A stretch of 64,000 bases of DNA, from positions 372,001 to 436,000 of the forward strand of contig NZ_FOWE01000003.1 of assembly GCF_900115395.1 (NCBI RefSeq). Reading direction: 5' to 3'. Positions 15,819 through 24,254 of the stretch are shown here, piece after piece. Within the stretch, counting starts at the first letter, position 1. Every line of letters starts with the position of its first letter. The position numbers and the translations under genes are program-made. This DNA is from Geodermatophilus obscurus. GTDB lineage: Bacteria > Actinomycetota > Actinomycetes > Mycobacteriales > Geodermatophilaceae. The notes under the pieces were generated by a model. The model saw nothing but the letters and a program-made list of their open reading frames with translations, searched no databases and was not told where the DNA came from.

Positions 15819-16957
15819 ACGGCCTGCCGCTGGTCGAGCGGGTCCGGGCCCGCCTGGCCCTGGAGCCGGGCCCGCCCAGCCGCGCCGCCGTGGCCGCCCT
15901 CGTCCGCGACGAGGCGGGCCTGGTCGGCGACGACGAGGTGCTCGACGCGGTGCGGGACGCGGTGGCCGAGCTGGCCGGTGCCGGGCCGCTGGAGCCGCTG
16001 CTGCGCGAGCCCGGCGTCACCGACGTCCTGGTGAACGGGCCGTCGTCGGTCTACGTCGACCGCGGTGCCGGGCTGGAGCGCGCCGCCGTGCGGTTCCCCG
16101 ACGAGGACGCCGTCCGCAGGCTGGCGGTCCGGCTGGCGGCGAGCGCAGGCCGCCGGCTCGACGACGCCGCACCGTGGGTCGACGCCGGCCTGCCCGACGG
16201 CACCCGCCTGCACGCCGTGCTCCCGCCGGTGTCGGACGGCGCCACCTGCCTGTCCCTGCGGGTGCTGCGCCGGGCCCGCCTCGGCCTCGACGACCTCGCG
16301 GCCCGCGGCACGCTGCCCGGGGAGTGCGCCGGCCTCCTGCGGGCGGTGCTGCGGGCGCGGCTGGCCTTCCTGGTCACCGGCGGCACCGGCTCGGGCAAGA
16401 CCACCCTCCTCGCCGCGCTGCTGGGTGAGCTGCCCGCCGGGGAGCGCCTGGTGCTCTGCGAGGACGCCCCGGAGCTGGCGCCGGCGCACCCGCACGTCGT
16501 CCGGCTGCTCACCCGGCCGGCCAACGTGGAGGGTGCCGGCAGCGTCGGACTCCGCGACCTGGTGCGCCAGGCGCTGCGCATGCGGCCCGACCGGCTGGTG
16601 GTCGGCGAGGTGCGCGGCGCGGAGGTCACCGACCTGCTCGCCGCACTGAACACCGGCCACGACGGCGGCTGCGGCACCCTGCACGCCAACCGGCCCGGGG
16701 AGGTGCCCGCACGGCTGGAGGCGCTCGGGGTGGCCGCGGGCCTGGACCGCCGGGCGGTGCACAGCCAGGCCGCGGCCGCGCTGTCCGTCGTCGTGCACCT
16801 GCGCCGCACCCCGGCGGGACGGCGCGTCGAGGAGATCGGGGTGGTGCGCCGCGACGGGGACTGGGTGGTCGTCGAGCCGGGCTGGCGTGCCGACGGCGGC
16901 CCGTGCCCGGCCGCCGCCCGGCTGCACGCCCTCCTCGGCCGCGGCGGTCCGGCGTGA
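15815..16957 (+). CDS. tadA: Tad pilus secretion ATPase TadA/CpaF
   Basis: The 380-residue type II/IV secretion ATPase has an N-terminal domain with PLEPLLREPGVTDVLVNGP, Walker A TGGTGSGKTTLL near residues 187-198, the Asp box CEDAPEL, Walker B RPDRLVVGEVRGAE near 252-265 and the His box GCGTLHANRPGEV. It should form the hexameric motor for Flp pilus assembly and retraction at the inner membrane face. GTG 15815 overlaps ssd by 4 nt and its stop overlaps tadB by 4 nt, so the four genes ssd-tadA-tadB-tadC are translationally coupled. Equivalent to Rv3659c. Confidence 0.93.
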   Translation: MNGLPLVERVRARLALEPGPPSRAAVAALVRDEAGLVGDDEVLDAVRDAVAELAGAGPLEPLLREPGVTDVLVNGPSSVYVDRGAGLERAAVRFPDEDAVRRLAVRLAASAGRRLDDAAPWVDAGLPDGTRLHAVLPPVSDGATCLSLRVLRRARLGLDDLAARGTLPGECAGLLRAVLRARLAFLVTGGTGSGKTTLLAALLGELPAGERLVLCEDAPELAPAHPHVVRLLTRPANVEGAGSVGLRDLVRQALRMRPDRLVVGEVRGAEVTDLLAALNTGHDGGCGTLHANRPGEVPARLEALGVAAGLDRRAVHSQAAAALSVVVHLRRTPAGRRVEEIGVVRRDGDWVVVEPGWRADGGPCPAAARLHALLGRGGPA

Positions 16958-17778
16958 GCGCGGCCCTGGTCCTGGTGGCGGCGGCGCTGCTGGCGTGGCC
17001 GGGTGTCGCGGCCGAACGCCGGCGTCGGCTGCGCCGGCTGACCCGGCGGCCCCCATCCGCCGGTCCCCGGACCCCGGCCGTGTCCCTGTCGGCGCTGCCG
17101 CCGTCGGCCTGGCCGCTGCCTACAGCGGCGCTCGCCGGGCTGGGAGGGGCCGTGGTGGGCACACCGCTCGTCGGCGTCCTCGCCGCTGCTGCAGCGGCCG
17201 CTGCGGCGCGCAGCCTGGCCCGCGCCCGGGCCCGCCACCGCGACCAGGTGCGGCTCGACGGGCTCGCCGACGCGCTCGGCGCCGTCGCCGCGGAGCTGCG
17301 GGGCGGCCGGCCGCTCGAGGCCGCCACCACGTCGGCTCTGGCCGGCTGCCCGGACGGCGACCTCGCGCAGGGCCTGGCCCGGGCGCTGCGGGCACCCGCG
17401 GCGGCATCGGCGACGCCGGGCACCGACCTCGGCGTCGCCCTGGGGCGGGTGGCCGCGGCCGTGCTGCTCAGCGGGCGCACCGGCTGCTCGCTGGCCGCGG
17501 TCGTCGGGGCGGTGGAGGACGACCTGCGGGCCCGCCGCCGGCAGCGGCAGGAGCTGCGGTCGGTGACCGCCGGCCCGCGGGCCAGCGCCGCGCTGCTCGC
17601 CGGGCTGCCGCTGCTGGCCCTGGCCATGGGCAGCGGCATCGGCGCCGATCCGTGGGCGGTGCTCACCACGACGGCGGCGGGGCAGGTGCTGCTCGTCGCC
17701 GGGGTCTGCCTGGAGGCCGCGGGGCTGGCCTGGTCGGCGCGGCTGGTGCGCCGGGCGGTGGGGAGCGCGGCGGCGTGA
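16954..17778 (+). CDS. tadB: Tad pilus inner-membrane protein TadB
   Basis: The 274-residue protein has N-terminal hydrophobic segments, a cytosolic region with the type II secretion F (GspF/TadB) pattern (LDGLADALGAVAAELRGGRPLEAA) and C-terminal helices (about residues 205-225 and 240-260). It should form the membrane platform on which TadA acts. GTG 16954 lies in a GTGA overlap with tadA, and the downstream end overlaps tadC in the same way. It corresponds to Rv3658c. Confidence 0.88.
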   Translation: MSAALVLVAAALLAWPGVAAERRRRLRRLTRRPPSAGPRTPAVSLSALPPSAWPLPTAALAGLGGAVVGTPLVGVLAAAAAAAAARSLARARARHRDQVRLDGLADALGAVAAELRGGRPLEAATTSALAGCPDGDLAQGLARALRAPAAASATPGTDLGVALGRVAAAVLLSGRTGCSLAAVVGAVEDDLRARRRQRQELRSVTAGPRASAALLAGLPLLALAMGSGIGADPWAVLTTTAAGQVLLVAGVCLEAAGLAWSARLVRRAVGSAAA

Positions 17779-18488
17779 GTCCCGCGCTGGTCCTGCTGGC
17801 CGGGGCCCTCCTGGCCTGGCCCTCCCCGGCTGCCCGTCGCGCGGCGCGGGTGCGGTCGGTCACCGGGGCTCCCGGCACGCCTCCACCGCGGGTGCCGTCG
17901 GCGGGTGGCGCCCGCCGGCTGGTGCTCCCGGGGGCGGCGGGGATCGCCGTCGCGCTGCTGGTCGGCGGGCCGCTGGGTGCGGTGCTCGGGGTGCTGGCCG
18001 GGGTGCTCGCCGACCGGCTGGTGGGACGGACGCGACCCGCGGACGCGGCGCAGCGGGCCGCGGGAGAGGAGGTGCCGGTCGCCTGTGACCTGCTGGCGGT
18101 CTGCCTGGCTGCCGGCCTGCCCGTCGGCGGGGCGCTGGCGGCGGTCGCGACGGCGCTGCCCGGGCCGACCGGCGACGCCCTGGCCGTGGTCGCGGGACGC
18201 ATGCGCCTGGGCGCCGCGCCGCGGGCGGCCTGGACCGGGGTGCCCACCGGGCTGGCCGGCCTGGGCCGGGTGCTGGTGCGCGCGGGGGAGTCCGGTGCGG
18301 CGGCGGTCCCCGCGCTGCGCGTGCTGGCGGCCGACGCGCGTCAGGCCGCCCGCAGCGACGCGGAGGCGGCGGTGCGGCGGGCCGGGGTGTGGGTGCTCGC
18401 CCCGCTGGGCGCCTGCTTCCTGCCGGCCTTCGTCTGCCTCGGGATCGCGCCGATGGTCATCGGCATCGCCGGGCAGGTCTTCGGGTGA
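17775..18488 (+). CDS. tadC: Tad pilus inner-membrane protein TadC
   Basis: The 237-residue paralogue of TadB has hydrophobic segments near residues 1-16, 48-85 and 205-235, and the GspF-like core VACDLLAVCLAAGLPVGGAL with RVLVRAGESGAAAVPALRVL. It completes the inner-membrane platform of the pilus. In related genomes the Flp pilin gene follows at once; here a convergent minus-strand gene begins 18 nt after the tadC stop and the pilin gene is 7.4 kb away, so the locus is split. Confidence 0.88.
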   Translation: MSPALVLLAGALLAWPSPAARRAARVRSVTGAPGTPPPRVPSAGGARRLVLPGAAGIAVALLVGGPLGAVLGVLAGVLADRLVGRTRPADAAQRAAGEEVPVACDLLAVCLAAGLPVGGALAAVATALPGPTGDALAVVAGRMRLGAAPRAAWTGVPTGLAGLGRVLVRAGESGAAAVPALRVLAADARQAARSDAEAAVRRAGVWVLAPLGACFLPAFVCLGIAPMVIGIAGQVFG

Positions 18489-18506
18489 CCGGCCGGTCCC
18501 CGTGGG

Positions 18507-19271
18507 TCAGCGCGGGCCGGTGGGGACCGCGGACGCCGGGTGGGCCGAGGAGGACGGGTGCGCGGTGAAGGAGGGCGCGAGGGACCACGCGGCCGGCACC
18601 GCCGAGGGCACCGGGCCGCCGACCGGACCGAGGTCGAGCACCATGCGGGTCGGCTGGAAGGCCTCCGCGTACCCGATGCGGGCCTGCGCACCCCAGTGCC
18701 GGGCGGAGGCGACGATCGCGTCGGGCTCGACCATCGCCGACCGCTCCACCTGCGAGGCGTGGGCGGCGAGGGCGGCCAGCTTGCCGCTGAGGTGCGCCGT
18801 GACGTCCACGTAGACCGTCGGCGTGAAGGTCAGCGTCGAGGGGCTCTGGTAGTGCAGCACCCGGGGCAGGCGGCGGGCCGCGCCCAGGGTGGCCGCCGCG
18901 ACGGCGCGGTGGTCCTGGTGGCTGTCGTCGGGGGCGTGCACGTAGACGAGGTCGGCCGCCGTGGCCCGCAGCGCCTGCTCGATCCGGCGGATCGCCGCTG
19001 CGTCGGCCACGACCTCGCAGTCGCGCAGGCCGCCCCAGAGGAGGGTGGCGCCGAGGGTGGCGGCGGCCCGCTCCTGCTCGGCGCGGCGGCCGACCACCTG
19101 GGTGTCGTCGCCGGGGCCGTTCTCGCCGCCGGTCATCACGAGCACGGTCACCGTGTCACCGGCCGCGACGTGCGCCAGCAGGGCGCCGCCGCAGCCGAGC
19201 TCGACGTCGTCGGGGTGCGCCCCGATGGCGAGGACGCTGCGTCCCGTGCTCCGCGTGCCCGCGCCGTCCAT
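18507..19271 (-). CDS. PIG-L/LmbE family GlcNAc deacetylase-like protein
   Basis: The 254-residue protein carries the metal-binding motif AHPDDVELGCGG (residues 18-29) and the downstream HAPDDSHQDHRAV (about 111-123), together giving the HPDD and His ligands of PIG-L zinc deacetylases. Known members remove acetyl from GlcNAc in glycans, GPI precursors, mycothiol or bacillithiol intermediates. The C-terminal 30 residues are Ser/Pro/Ala-rich and look unstructured. Its position at the end of a surface-glycan block suggests it modifies that glycan, which is an inference. ATG 19271 is preferred to upstream options. A strong hairpin separates it from the next gene upstream. Confidence 0.85.
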   Translation of the reverse strand: MDGAGTRSTGRSVLAIGAHPDDVELGCGGALLAHVAAGDTVTVLVMTGGENGPGDDTQVVGRRAEQERAAATLGATLLWGGLRDCEVVADAAAIRRIEQALRATAADLVYVHAPDDSHQDHRAVAAATLGAARRLPRVLHYQSPSTLTFTPTVYVDVTAHLSGKLAALAAHASQVERSAMVEPDAIVASARHWGAQARIGYAEAFQPTRMVLDLGPVGGPVPSAVPAAWSLAPSFTAHPSSSAHPASAVPTGPR

Positions 19272-19351
19272 CGCCGCCGTCCCGTCTGTCCGGGGCGGTC
19301 CTCCCGCCCGATGCCTCTCCATCGGCGGCCGGAGCCGCCCCCTCCACCGCG

Positions 19352-19390
19352 ACGACCGGCACCTCCCCCGTCGGGGGGAGATCCGGTCGT
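19352..19390 (-). terminator. Strong hairpin after the secreted-protein gene
   Basis: ACGACCGG (19352-19359) pairs with CCGGTCGT (19383-19390), and inside it CTCCCCC pairs with GGGGGAG around a 4-nt loop. It starts 10 nt after the stop of the 19401-19949 gene on the minus strand. There is no U tract, as usual in actinobacteria. Confidence 0.65.
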
Positions 19391-19400
19391 GCACGATCGA

Positions 19401-19949
19401 TCAGCCCGCGGCCGCCGCGGCGACGGGCTGCGCGCCGCGCTCACGGCGCCGGCGTGCGACCCACGCCGAGCCGCCGGCGACCGTGCCGGAGGCCACCAGG
19501 ACGATGACCATCCCGAGGCCGTTGCCGTCGGCAGGCAGGGGAGTGGAGGACGGGCAGCGCGAGCTCGTGTCCCTGCGGGCGATGCCGTAGACCCCGAGGA
19601 CCTGCCACTGCACCTCCTTCACCGACGCGGGCACGCGGACGGTGAAGACGGCCTGCCGCGTCCCCGCCTCGAAGCGCGTGGTCTGCTGCCCGTCGAAGGA
19701 GTCGGGGACCATGTCGTTGTTCCTGCCCCGGGCCACCGAGAACGCCGACGACGTGGTGTTCGTGTAGCCGAACGCCGCCGTCCAGGAACCGTCCTGCACC
19801 GGGGTGACGCAGGTGACCAGCGGCTTGACCCAGCCGTAGTGGGCGCTCGCCGCACCCGGGGTCCCGAGGACCACCGCGAGCGCGATCGCGGCCACCACTC
19901 CCAGCCGCGTCCCGCGTGACGCCCGGCGCCGTCCCGTCCCGCCTGCCAT
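19401..19949 (-). CDS. Secreted Ig-like protein with C-terminal sorting tail, candidate exosortase substrate
   Basis: The 182-residue precursor has a Sec signal peptide with a basic start and hydrophobic core (about 17-31), and a likely cut after GAASA (residue 36). The mature part (CVTPVQDGSWTAAFGYTN, then EAGTRQAVFTVRV) resembles a beta-sandwich module seen in large bacterial surface proteins. The tail is tripartite: TPLPADGNG (136-144), a hydrophobic helix (145-165) and RRRRER, the layout of PEP-CTERM-like signals cut by exosortases; LPADG also faintly resembles a sortase motif. GGAGG 7-8 nt before ATG 19949 and flanking hairpins make it its own unit downstream of the exosortase operon. 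The target role is inferred. Confidence 0.8.
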   Translation of the reverse strand: MAGGTGRRRASRGTRLGVVAAIALAVVLGTPGAASAHYGWVKPLVTCVTPVQDGSWTAAFGYTNTTSSAFSVARGRNNDMVPDSFDGQQTTRFEAGTRQAVFTVRVPASVKEVQWQVLGVYGIARRDTSSRCPSSTPLPADGNGLGMVIVLVASGTVAGGSAWVARRRRERGAQPVAAAAAG

Positions 19950-20031
19950 GTCGACGCCTCCCGATCGGGGCTCGCCCGGCCCCACCGGGAGGCCATCGGC
20001 CCGCGGCGGGCACGGGTGCAGGCGGTCTCCG

Positions 20032-20054
20032 GGCCCCTCACCCGGAGGAGGGGC
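20032..20054 (-). terminator. Hairpin terminator after the HAD gene
   Basis: GGCCCCTC (20032-20039) and GAGGGGCC (20047-20054) form an 8-bp perfect stem with a 7-nt loop, 10 nt beyond the stop of the HAD gene on the minus strand. It marks the end of the five-gene overlapping operon. Confidence 0.65.
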
Positions 20055-20063
20055 CGGGGCGGT

Positions 20064-20801
20064 TCAGCCCGCCGCCGGCACCGCTGCGCGGACGGCGGAC
20101 AGCGCCAGGACGGCGGCGGAGGGGAAGTCGCCGGCGACCGCCCAGGCGGCGGGGTCGTCGGGGGCGGCGGCGTACTCGCCCTGCCGCACGCGGATCGCCC
20201 GTGCGCCCACGGCGGCGGCGACGGCGACGTCCTTGCCCGGCCGGTCCCCGATGACGAGCACCCGGTCGGCGGGCACCCCGAGGCGGCCGGCCAGCACCCG
20301 CAGGCCCTCGGGGGACGGCTTGCGTGCCGCCCGGCCGCCGAGCGTGTCGGTGACCAGCACCTCGGTCAGGAGCGGCAGCAGGCCGGTCGCGGCGAGCTTG
20401 GCGGCCTGGATGGCGGGGTTGCCGTCGGTGAGGCAGCCGACGGGGACCACGTCGCCGAGGGCCGCCAGTGCCTCCGCGGCGCCCGGGTAGGGCGGGAGGG
20501 ACGACGGCGCGTGGGCGGTGAAGGCGGCCACCAGCGGCGGCACCAGCCCGGGCAGGTCCCCGGCCGGCACGCCGGCGGCCAGCAGCGCACGGTCGACGGT
20601 GCCGCCGCGGTCGGAGCCGGCCGCCAGCTCGCGGACGAGCGCGGCGTGCACGCGGGCGCCGTCCAGGCCCGCCTCGGTGGCGGCGAGACCGACGTCGGCC
20701 GCCGCGCCGGCCAGGTAGGCGGCCTGCGGGTACAGCGTGTCGTCGAGGTCGACCACCACCGCCAGCGGCGGCGGGCCGTCCCAGGGCGGCGCGCTCGTCA
20801 C
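20064..20801 (-). CDS. HAD-superfamily hydrolase
   Basis: The 245-residue phosphatase has motif I VVVDLDDTLYPQ (about residues 15-26), motif II GCLTDGNPA (about 122-130), the Lys of motif III in ARKPSPEG, and motif IV VLVIGDRPGKDV (about 186-197). It has a helical C1 cap between motifs I and II. This is the nucleotidase/phosphoglycolate-phosphatase-like group. Placement after an epimerase and an ATP-grasp enzyme suggests dephosphorylation of a sugar intermediate, an inference. The start GTG 20801 overlaps the epimerase stop by 4 nt. It is the last gene of the operon, followed by a hairpin. Confidence 0.85.
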   Translation of the reverse strand: MTSAPPWDGPPPLAVVVDLDDTLYPQAAYLAGAAADVGLAATEAGLDGARVHAALVRELAAGSDRGGTVDRALLAAGVPAGDLPGLVPPLVAAFTAHAPSSLPPYPGAAEALAALGDVVPVGCLTDGNPAIQAAKLAATGLLPLLTEVLVTDTLGGRAARKPSPEGLRVLAGRLGVPADRVLVIGDRPGKDVAVAAAVGARAIRVRQGEYAAAPDDPAAWAVAGDFPSAAVLALSAVRAAVPAAG

Positions 20802-21949
20802 CACGGCAGCCGGCCGTCGGTGAAGTCCGGCTCGTCGAGGGCCAGGAGCGCGTCGGTCGCCTCGTCGGCGAGCAGCGCGGCCACCCGGACACCGGTGGTG
20901 CCGTCGCCGTAGGGGCAGGGGAGGGCGGCCGCGCGGGCCTGTCCCTCCGCGCCGGTGTGGCGGACCGCGGCGGCGAGGACGGCGTCGGCGGCGGAGTCGT
21001 CGGCGAGACCGGCCAGGGTGGTGGTGCCGGCCTCGACGCCCTCCCACCGCGGGGTCGAGCCGCGCAGCACGACAACGGGCACCCCGAGGAACGCCGCCTC
21101 CTCCTGGATACCGCCGGAGTCGGTGACGGCGAGCCGCGCCGAGGCCAGGGCGGCCAGCAGGCTGTCGTAGCCGACCGGTCCGCTCAGGGTGATCGCCGGG
21201 TGGTCGAGCTCGCCACCCAGGCCGGTCGCGGCCAGCCGCGCGGCGGTGCGCGGGTGCACCGGGAAGGTCACCGGGCCGACGTCGTCGGCCAGCGCCCGGA
21301 CGATCCCCACCAGCCGCTTCAGCCGCACCGGGTCGTCGACGTTGGTCGGACGGTGCGCGGTCACCAGGACGCCGCGACGTTCGGCCACCGGGACCGGGCG
21401 CACGCCCCGGGCCACCAGGGTGTCGACCACCGGGTTGCCGACGACGAACACCCGCTCGGCCGGCACCCCCTCGGCGGCCAGGAACGCCGCGGCCCGGCGC
21501 GTGGGCGCCAGGTGCAGGGCGGCGACGGCCGCGGCGACCCGCCGGTTGACCTCCTCGACGCTGCGCGGGTTGAGGCTGCGCAGCCCGGCCTCCAGGTGCG
21601 CGAACGGCACCCCGGCGCCGCGCGCGGCCAGGGCGTACGCGGGGACGGTGTGGGTGTCCCCGAGCGCCAGGACGACGTCGGGCCGGAACCGGGCGACCGC
21701 GCGCGCCGCGTCGGCGTGCAGCGCGCCGTACCGCGCGGCCGGGTCGTCGGCCGGCAGCCCGAAGCGCCAGGTGGGTGCCAGTCCGAGGGTCTCCTGCAGG
21801 CGGGTGGAGAGGTCGGGATCGGTGTGCTGGCCGGTGTCGACGACGTCGACCCGGTGTCCCGCGGCGGTCAGCGCCCGCACCACCGGTGCCAGCTTCACGA
21901 CCTCGGGCCGGGTGCCGAAGGGCACCAGGACGTGCCGGGTGCGGGTCAC
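20798..21949 (-). CDS. wecB: UDP-N-acetylglucosamine 2-epimerase (non-hydrolysing)
   Basis: The 383-residue protein shows the GT-B-like epimerase pattern: PFGTRPEVVKLAPV at the N-terminus, VDTGQHTD, FAHLEAGLRS (about residue 112), VLVTAHRPTNVDD (about 211) and VTDSGGIQEEAAFLGVPVVVLR with RWEGVEAGT. It converts UDP-GlcNAc to UDP-ManNAc. In PRS..E the usual PEExNR becomes PRSVEEVNR, a small variation. ManNAc-containing surface polysaccharide is therefore likely. It sits between ATP-grasp and HAD genes with GTGA overlaps on both sides. Confidence 0.9.
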   Translation of the reverse strand: MTRTRHVLVPFGTRPEVVKLAPVVRALTAAGHRVDVVDTGQHTDPDLSTRLQETLGLAPTWRFGLPADDPAARYGALHADAARAVARFRPDVVLALGDTHTVPAYALAARGAGVPFAHLEAGLRSLNPRSVEEVNRRVAAAVAALHLAPTRRAAAFLAAEGVPAERVFVVGNPVVDTLVARGVRPVPVAERRGVLVTAHRPTNVDDPVRLKRLVGIVRALADDVGPVTFPVHPRTAARLAATGLGGELDHPAITLSGPVGYDSLLAALASARLAVTDSGGIQEEAAFLGVPVVVLRGSTPRWEGVEAGTTTLAGLADDSAADAVLAAAVRHTGAEGQARAAALPCPYGDGTTGVRVAALLADEATDALLALDEPDFTDGRLPW

Positions 21950-23013
21950 GACCGCACCGCCGTCGCGACGCAGGGGTCGGCCACCGGGCTGCCGTCCTCG
22001 CCGCTGTAGGTCTCGGCGAAGTAGCGGCTCATCCGGACCCCGGGCGTGAACCACAGGTGCGGCAGGCGGGTGCCCGGCTCGCGGATGCCGGTCAGGTGGG
22101 CGCTGACCACGTCGGCGCCGGCGGCGAGGGTCAGCGGCAGCCCGCCGGAGAAGCGCGGGTTGATCTCGACGACGGTCGCCCGGCCGTCGTCGGCGACGAA
22201 GCCCTGGACGTTGGCCGGGCCGGTGAGCCGCACCGCCTCGAGGGCGGCGGCCACGACCGCGGTGACCTCGGTGGAGTCGAAGGTGGTGCCCTTCACCGAG
22301 ATGCCGGCGCGGGTGTCGTCCCGCCAGCGCGGCACCACCGTGACCAGCTCGCCGTCGCGGCCCACCAGCGCGTCGGCGGTGAACTCGCGGCCCGACAACC
22401 GGGTCTGGGCCATGAGCGACGCGTCGGCACGCATCGCCCCGACGACCTCGGCCCGGGCGTCGAGTGCGCGCACGCCGCGGCTGCCCCGGCCGGAGCGGGG
22501 CTTGACCAGCCAGGGGCCGGGGACGGTGACGAGGCCGGCGGCGGTGTCGGTGGTCGCGGGGTGCGGCACGCCGGCGACGCGCATGGCGCGGGCGAAGGCC
22601 GCCTTGTCGCAGCAGACCTCGACGGCTTCCGGGTCGGGCAGCCAGGTGGCCACACCGGCCGCGGCGAGCCGGTCGGCACCCGCGGCGAGCGCGGGCAGCT
22701 CCTCGGCGACGGTGCCGATGAGCGCGTCGGCGCCGTGCGCTGTGGCCAGGGCCACGAGGGCGTCGACGAAGCGCACGTGGTCGGCGCGGGGGACGACGGC
22801 GCCGACGGTGGCCAGCGCCGCACCGGCGGCGGTCGCGTCGGCGTCCACCCCGACCACGCGGTGGCCCAGCGCCACCAGGCGGCGGACGACGGCGACCCCG
22901 GCCGGGCCGCCGGCGCCGGTGACGAGCACGGCGGGCCCCCCGGGACGCCCGTACCGATCGTCGGGGAGCGGGGGCACGGGTGCGGTGGGCCGGTTCGGCA
23001 GGGTCGAGGTCAC
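21946..23013 (-). CDS. ATP-grasp family ligase
   Basis: The 355-residue protein begins with a Rossmann-like pre-ATP-grasp domain (VLVTGAGGPAGVAVVRRL, about residues 29-46). A glycine-rich ATP-grasp loop follows (WLVKPRSGRGSRGV, about 174-187), and the metal-binding signature VVEINPRFSGG lies near residues 287-297. It resembles carbamoyl-phosphate-synthase-like, PylC-type ligases that join a carboxylate to an amine. Linked with an epimerase, a phosphatase and a glycosyltransferase, it may attach an amino acid to a sugar, but the substrate is unknown. Its GTG start overlaps the exosortase stop by 4 nt, so the two proteins are likely co-expressed. Confidence 0.85.
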   Translation of the reverse strand: MTSTLPNRPTAPVPPLPDDRYGRPGGPAVLVTGAGGPAGVAVVRRLVALGHRVVGVDADATAAGAALATVGAVVPRADHVRFVDALVALATAHGADALIGTVAEELPALAAGADRLAAAGVATWLPDPEAVEVCCDKAAFARAMRVAGVPHPATTDTAAGLVTVPGPWLVKPRSGRGSRGVRALDARAEVVGAMRADASLMAQTRLSGREFTADALVGRDGELVTVVPRWRDDTRAGISVKGTTFDSTEVTAVVAAALEAVRLTGPANVQGFVADDGRATVVEINPRFSGGLPLTLAAGADVVSAHLTGIREPGTRLPHLWFTPGVRMSRYFAETYSGEDGSPVADPCVATAVRS

Positions 23014-24254
23014 CGGGGCGTCTCCGGGGGCGGGGGAGGAGTGGACGGGCGGGCGAAGCTGTGGGGCGCGGTGGAACGCGAGGCGGAAGGACGTCGCGCC
23101 GGTGCGGTCCCGGGCGGCCGGGTGGCCCCGGGTGCCGGCGGCACCGGGATCCGGGCGACCGCCACCGCGGCGCCGTCGTCCCTCGAGCCGTCGCCCCCGG
23201 AGCCGTCGTCCCCGGAGCCGTCGTCGGAGCCGTCGCCCCCGACCGGACCGTGCGGGGTGGCCGGGGGAACCGGGCGGGCCAGCAGCCAGCCCCGCGCCCA
23301 CAGCCGCAGCGCGGTCACCCGGTGGTCGGTCACCGGCTCCCACTGCCGGGCGGCGACGGCGTCGGCGAGGGCGTCGAGGACGAGGGGGTCCACGTCGTAG
23401 GTGGCCACGGCGACCAGCGAGGCGCTGTGCGCGCCGAGGCCGTCGGCGGCGAGCTGGCGGACGCGCTCGGCCCGCCGGAGGGCCGGCAGGTGCCCGAGCC
23501 GGTAGTCCACGCGGGCGGCCTCCCGGCGGGCGGCCAGCCGGGCGGAGACCCGGCGCGGCAGGACGTGGCGGTGCAGCAGTCCGGTCACCGTCGTGCGGCG
23601 CCGGCGGACCGCGGCCTCCACCTCCTCGGTGGCGCGGTACCCCAGTCCCGGCCGGGCCCAGCTGTCGGGGCGGCGGGCGGTGTGCCGGCCGTCGACGTCC
23701 TGCTCGGCGCGCTCGGCGGCCGGGAGGGTCACCCAGACCATGACGAGGAAGCCGCCGAGGGTGGCGACCAGGTTCCACAGGGTGCCGACCCAGTCGTGGA
23801 AGAGGACCAGCGCCCCCTCGCCCCAGTGCAGGCCGGCCAGCGCGGACAGCAGCAGCCGGCCGTGGTTGAGCGCCACGACGGCGGCGACGGCGACCACCAG
23901 GCCGCCGAGCGCGTGCAGCTTGCGGCCACGCAGGATGACCGCCGTCAGGGCGACCAGGCCGAGGACCGACAGCACCGACGAGCACGATGCCGTCACGACC
24001 GCGTCGATGATCTCGTCGTCGCCGCGGAAGAGCAGCACGTGACCGGGCAGGACGCCGGAGGACCACGTGGGGTCGAGCCACCCGAGCACCAGGGCGACCG
24101 CGCGGGCCTCGAGCACCTGCAGAGGTCCCGAGAGGGTGGCGAAGCCGACGACGCAGATGACGGCGGCCAGCGCGAGGTCGAACAGGACCGGGAGCAGCCG
24201 CTGCGTCGTCCCCCGGGAGAGCCGTCGCCGGCCGACGGCGGGTGCGGTGGTCAC
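23010..24254 (-). CDS. Exosortase/archaeosortase-family transpeptidase with long cytosolic tail
   Basis: The 414-residue membrane protein has about six hydrophobic segments in residues 20-180. The transpeptidase triad of the family is visible: Cys91 in VTASCSSVLSV, Arg133 in ALNHGRLLLS and His153 in LVLFHDWVGTLW, with 42- and 20-residue gaps typical of exosortases. These enzymes cut PEP-CTERM-like tails of secreted proteins at the membrane. Residues about 185-414 form an Arg-rich cytosolic extension not found in basic exosortases, ending in an Asp/Gly/Ser repeat and a Pro-rich tail. The gene overlaps the GT2 gene upstream and the ATP-grasp gene downstream by 4 nt each. Confidence 0.78.
   Translation of the reverse strand: MTTAPAVGRRRLSRGTTQRLLPVLFDLALAAVICVVGFATLSGPLQVLEARAVALVLGWLDPTWSSGVLPGHVLLFRGDDEIIDAVVTASCSSVLSVLGLVALTAVILRGRKLHALGGLVVAVAAVVALNHGRLLLSALAGLHWGEGALVLFHDWVGTLWNLVATLGGFLVMVWVTLPAAERAEQDVDGRHTARRPDSWARPGLGYRATEEVEAAVRRRRTTVTGLLHRHVLPRRVSARLAARREAARVDYRLGHLPALRRAERVRQLAADGLGAHSASLVAVATYDVDPLVLDALADAVAARQWEPVTDHRVTALRLWARGWLLARPVPPATPHGPVGGDGSDDGSGDDGSGGDGSRDDGAAVAVARIPVPPAPGATRPPGTAPARRPSASRSTAPHSFARPSTPPPPPETPR

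Noticed and set aside
23010-24254. Alternative reading of the exosortase-like protein as a PAP2-type phosphatase or generic membrane protein
   Set aside because: PAP2 signature motifs (KxxxxxxRP, PSGH, SRxxxxxHxxxD) are absent, whereas the Cys-Arg-His spacing and helix positions fit exosortases. Confirmation by profile search is still needed.
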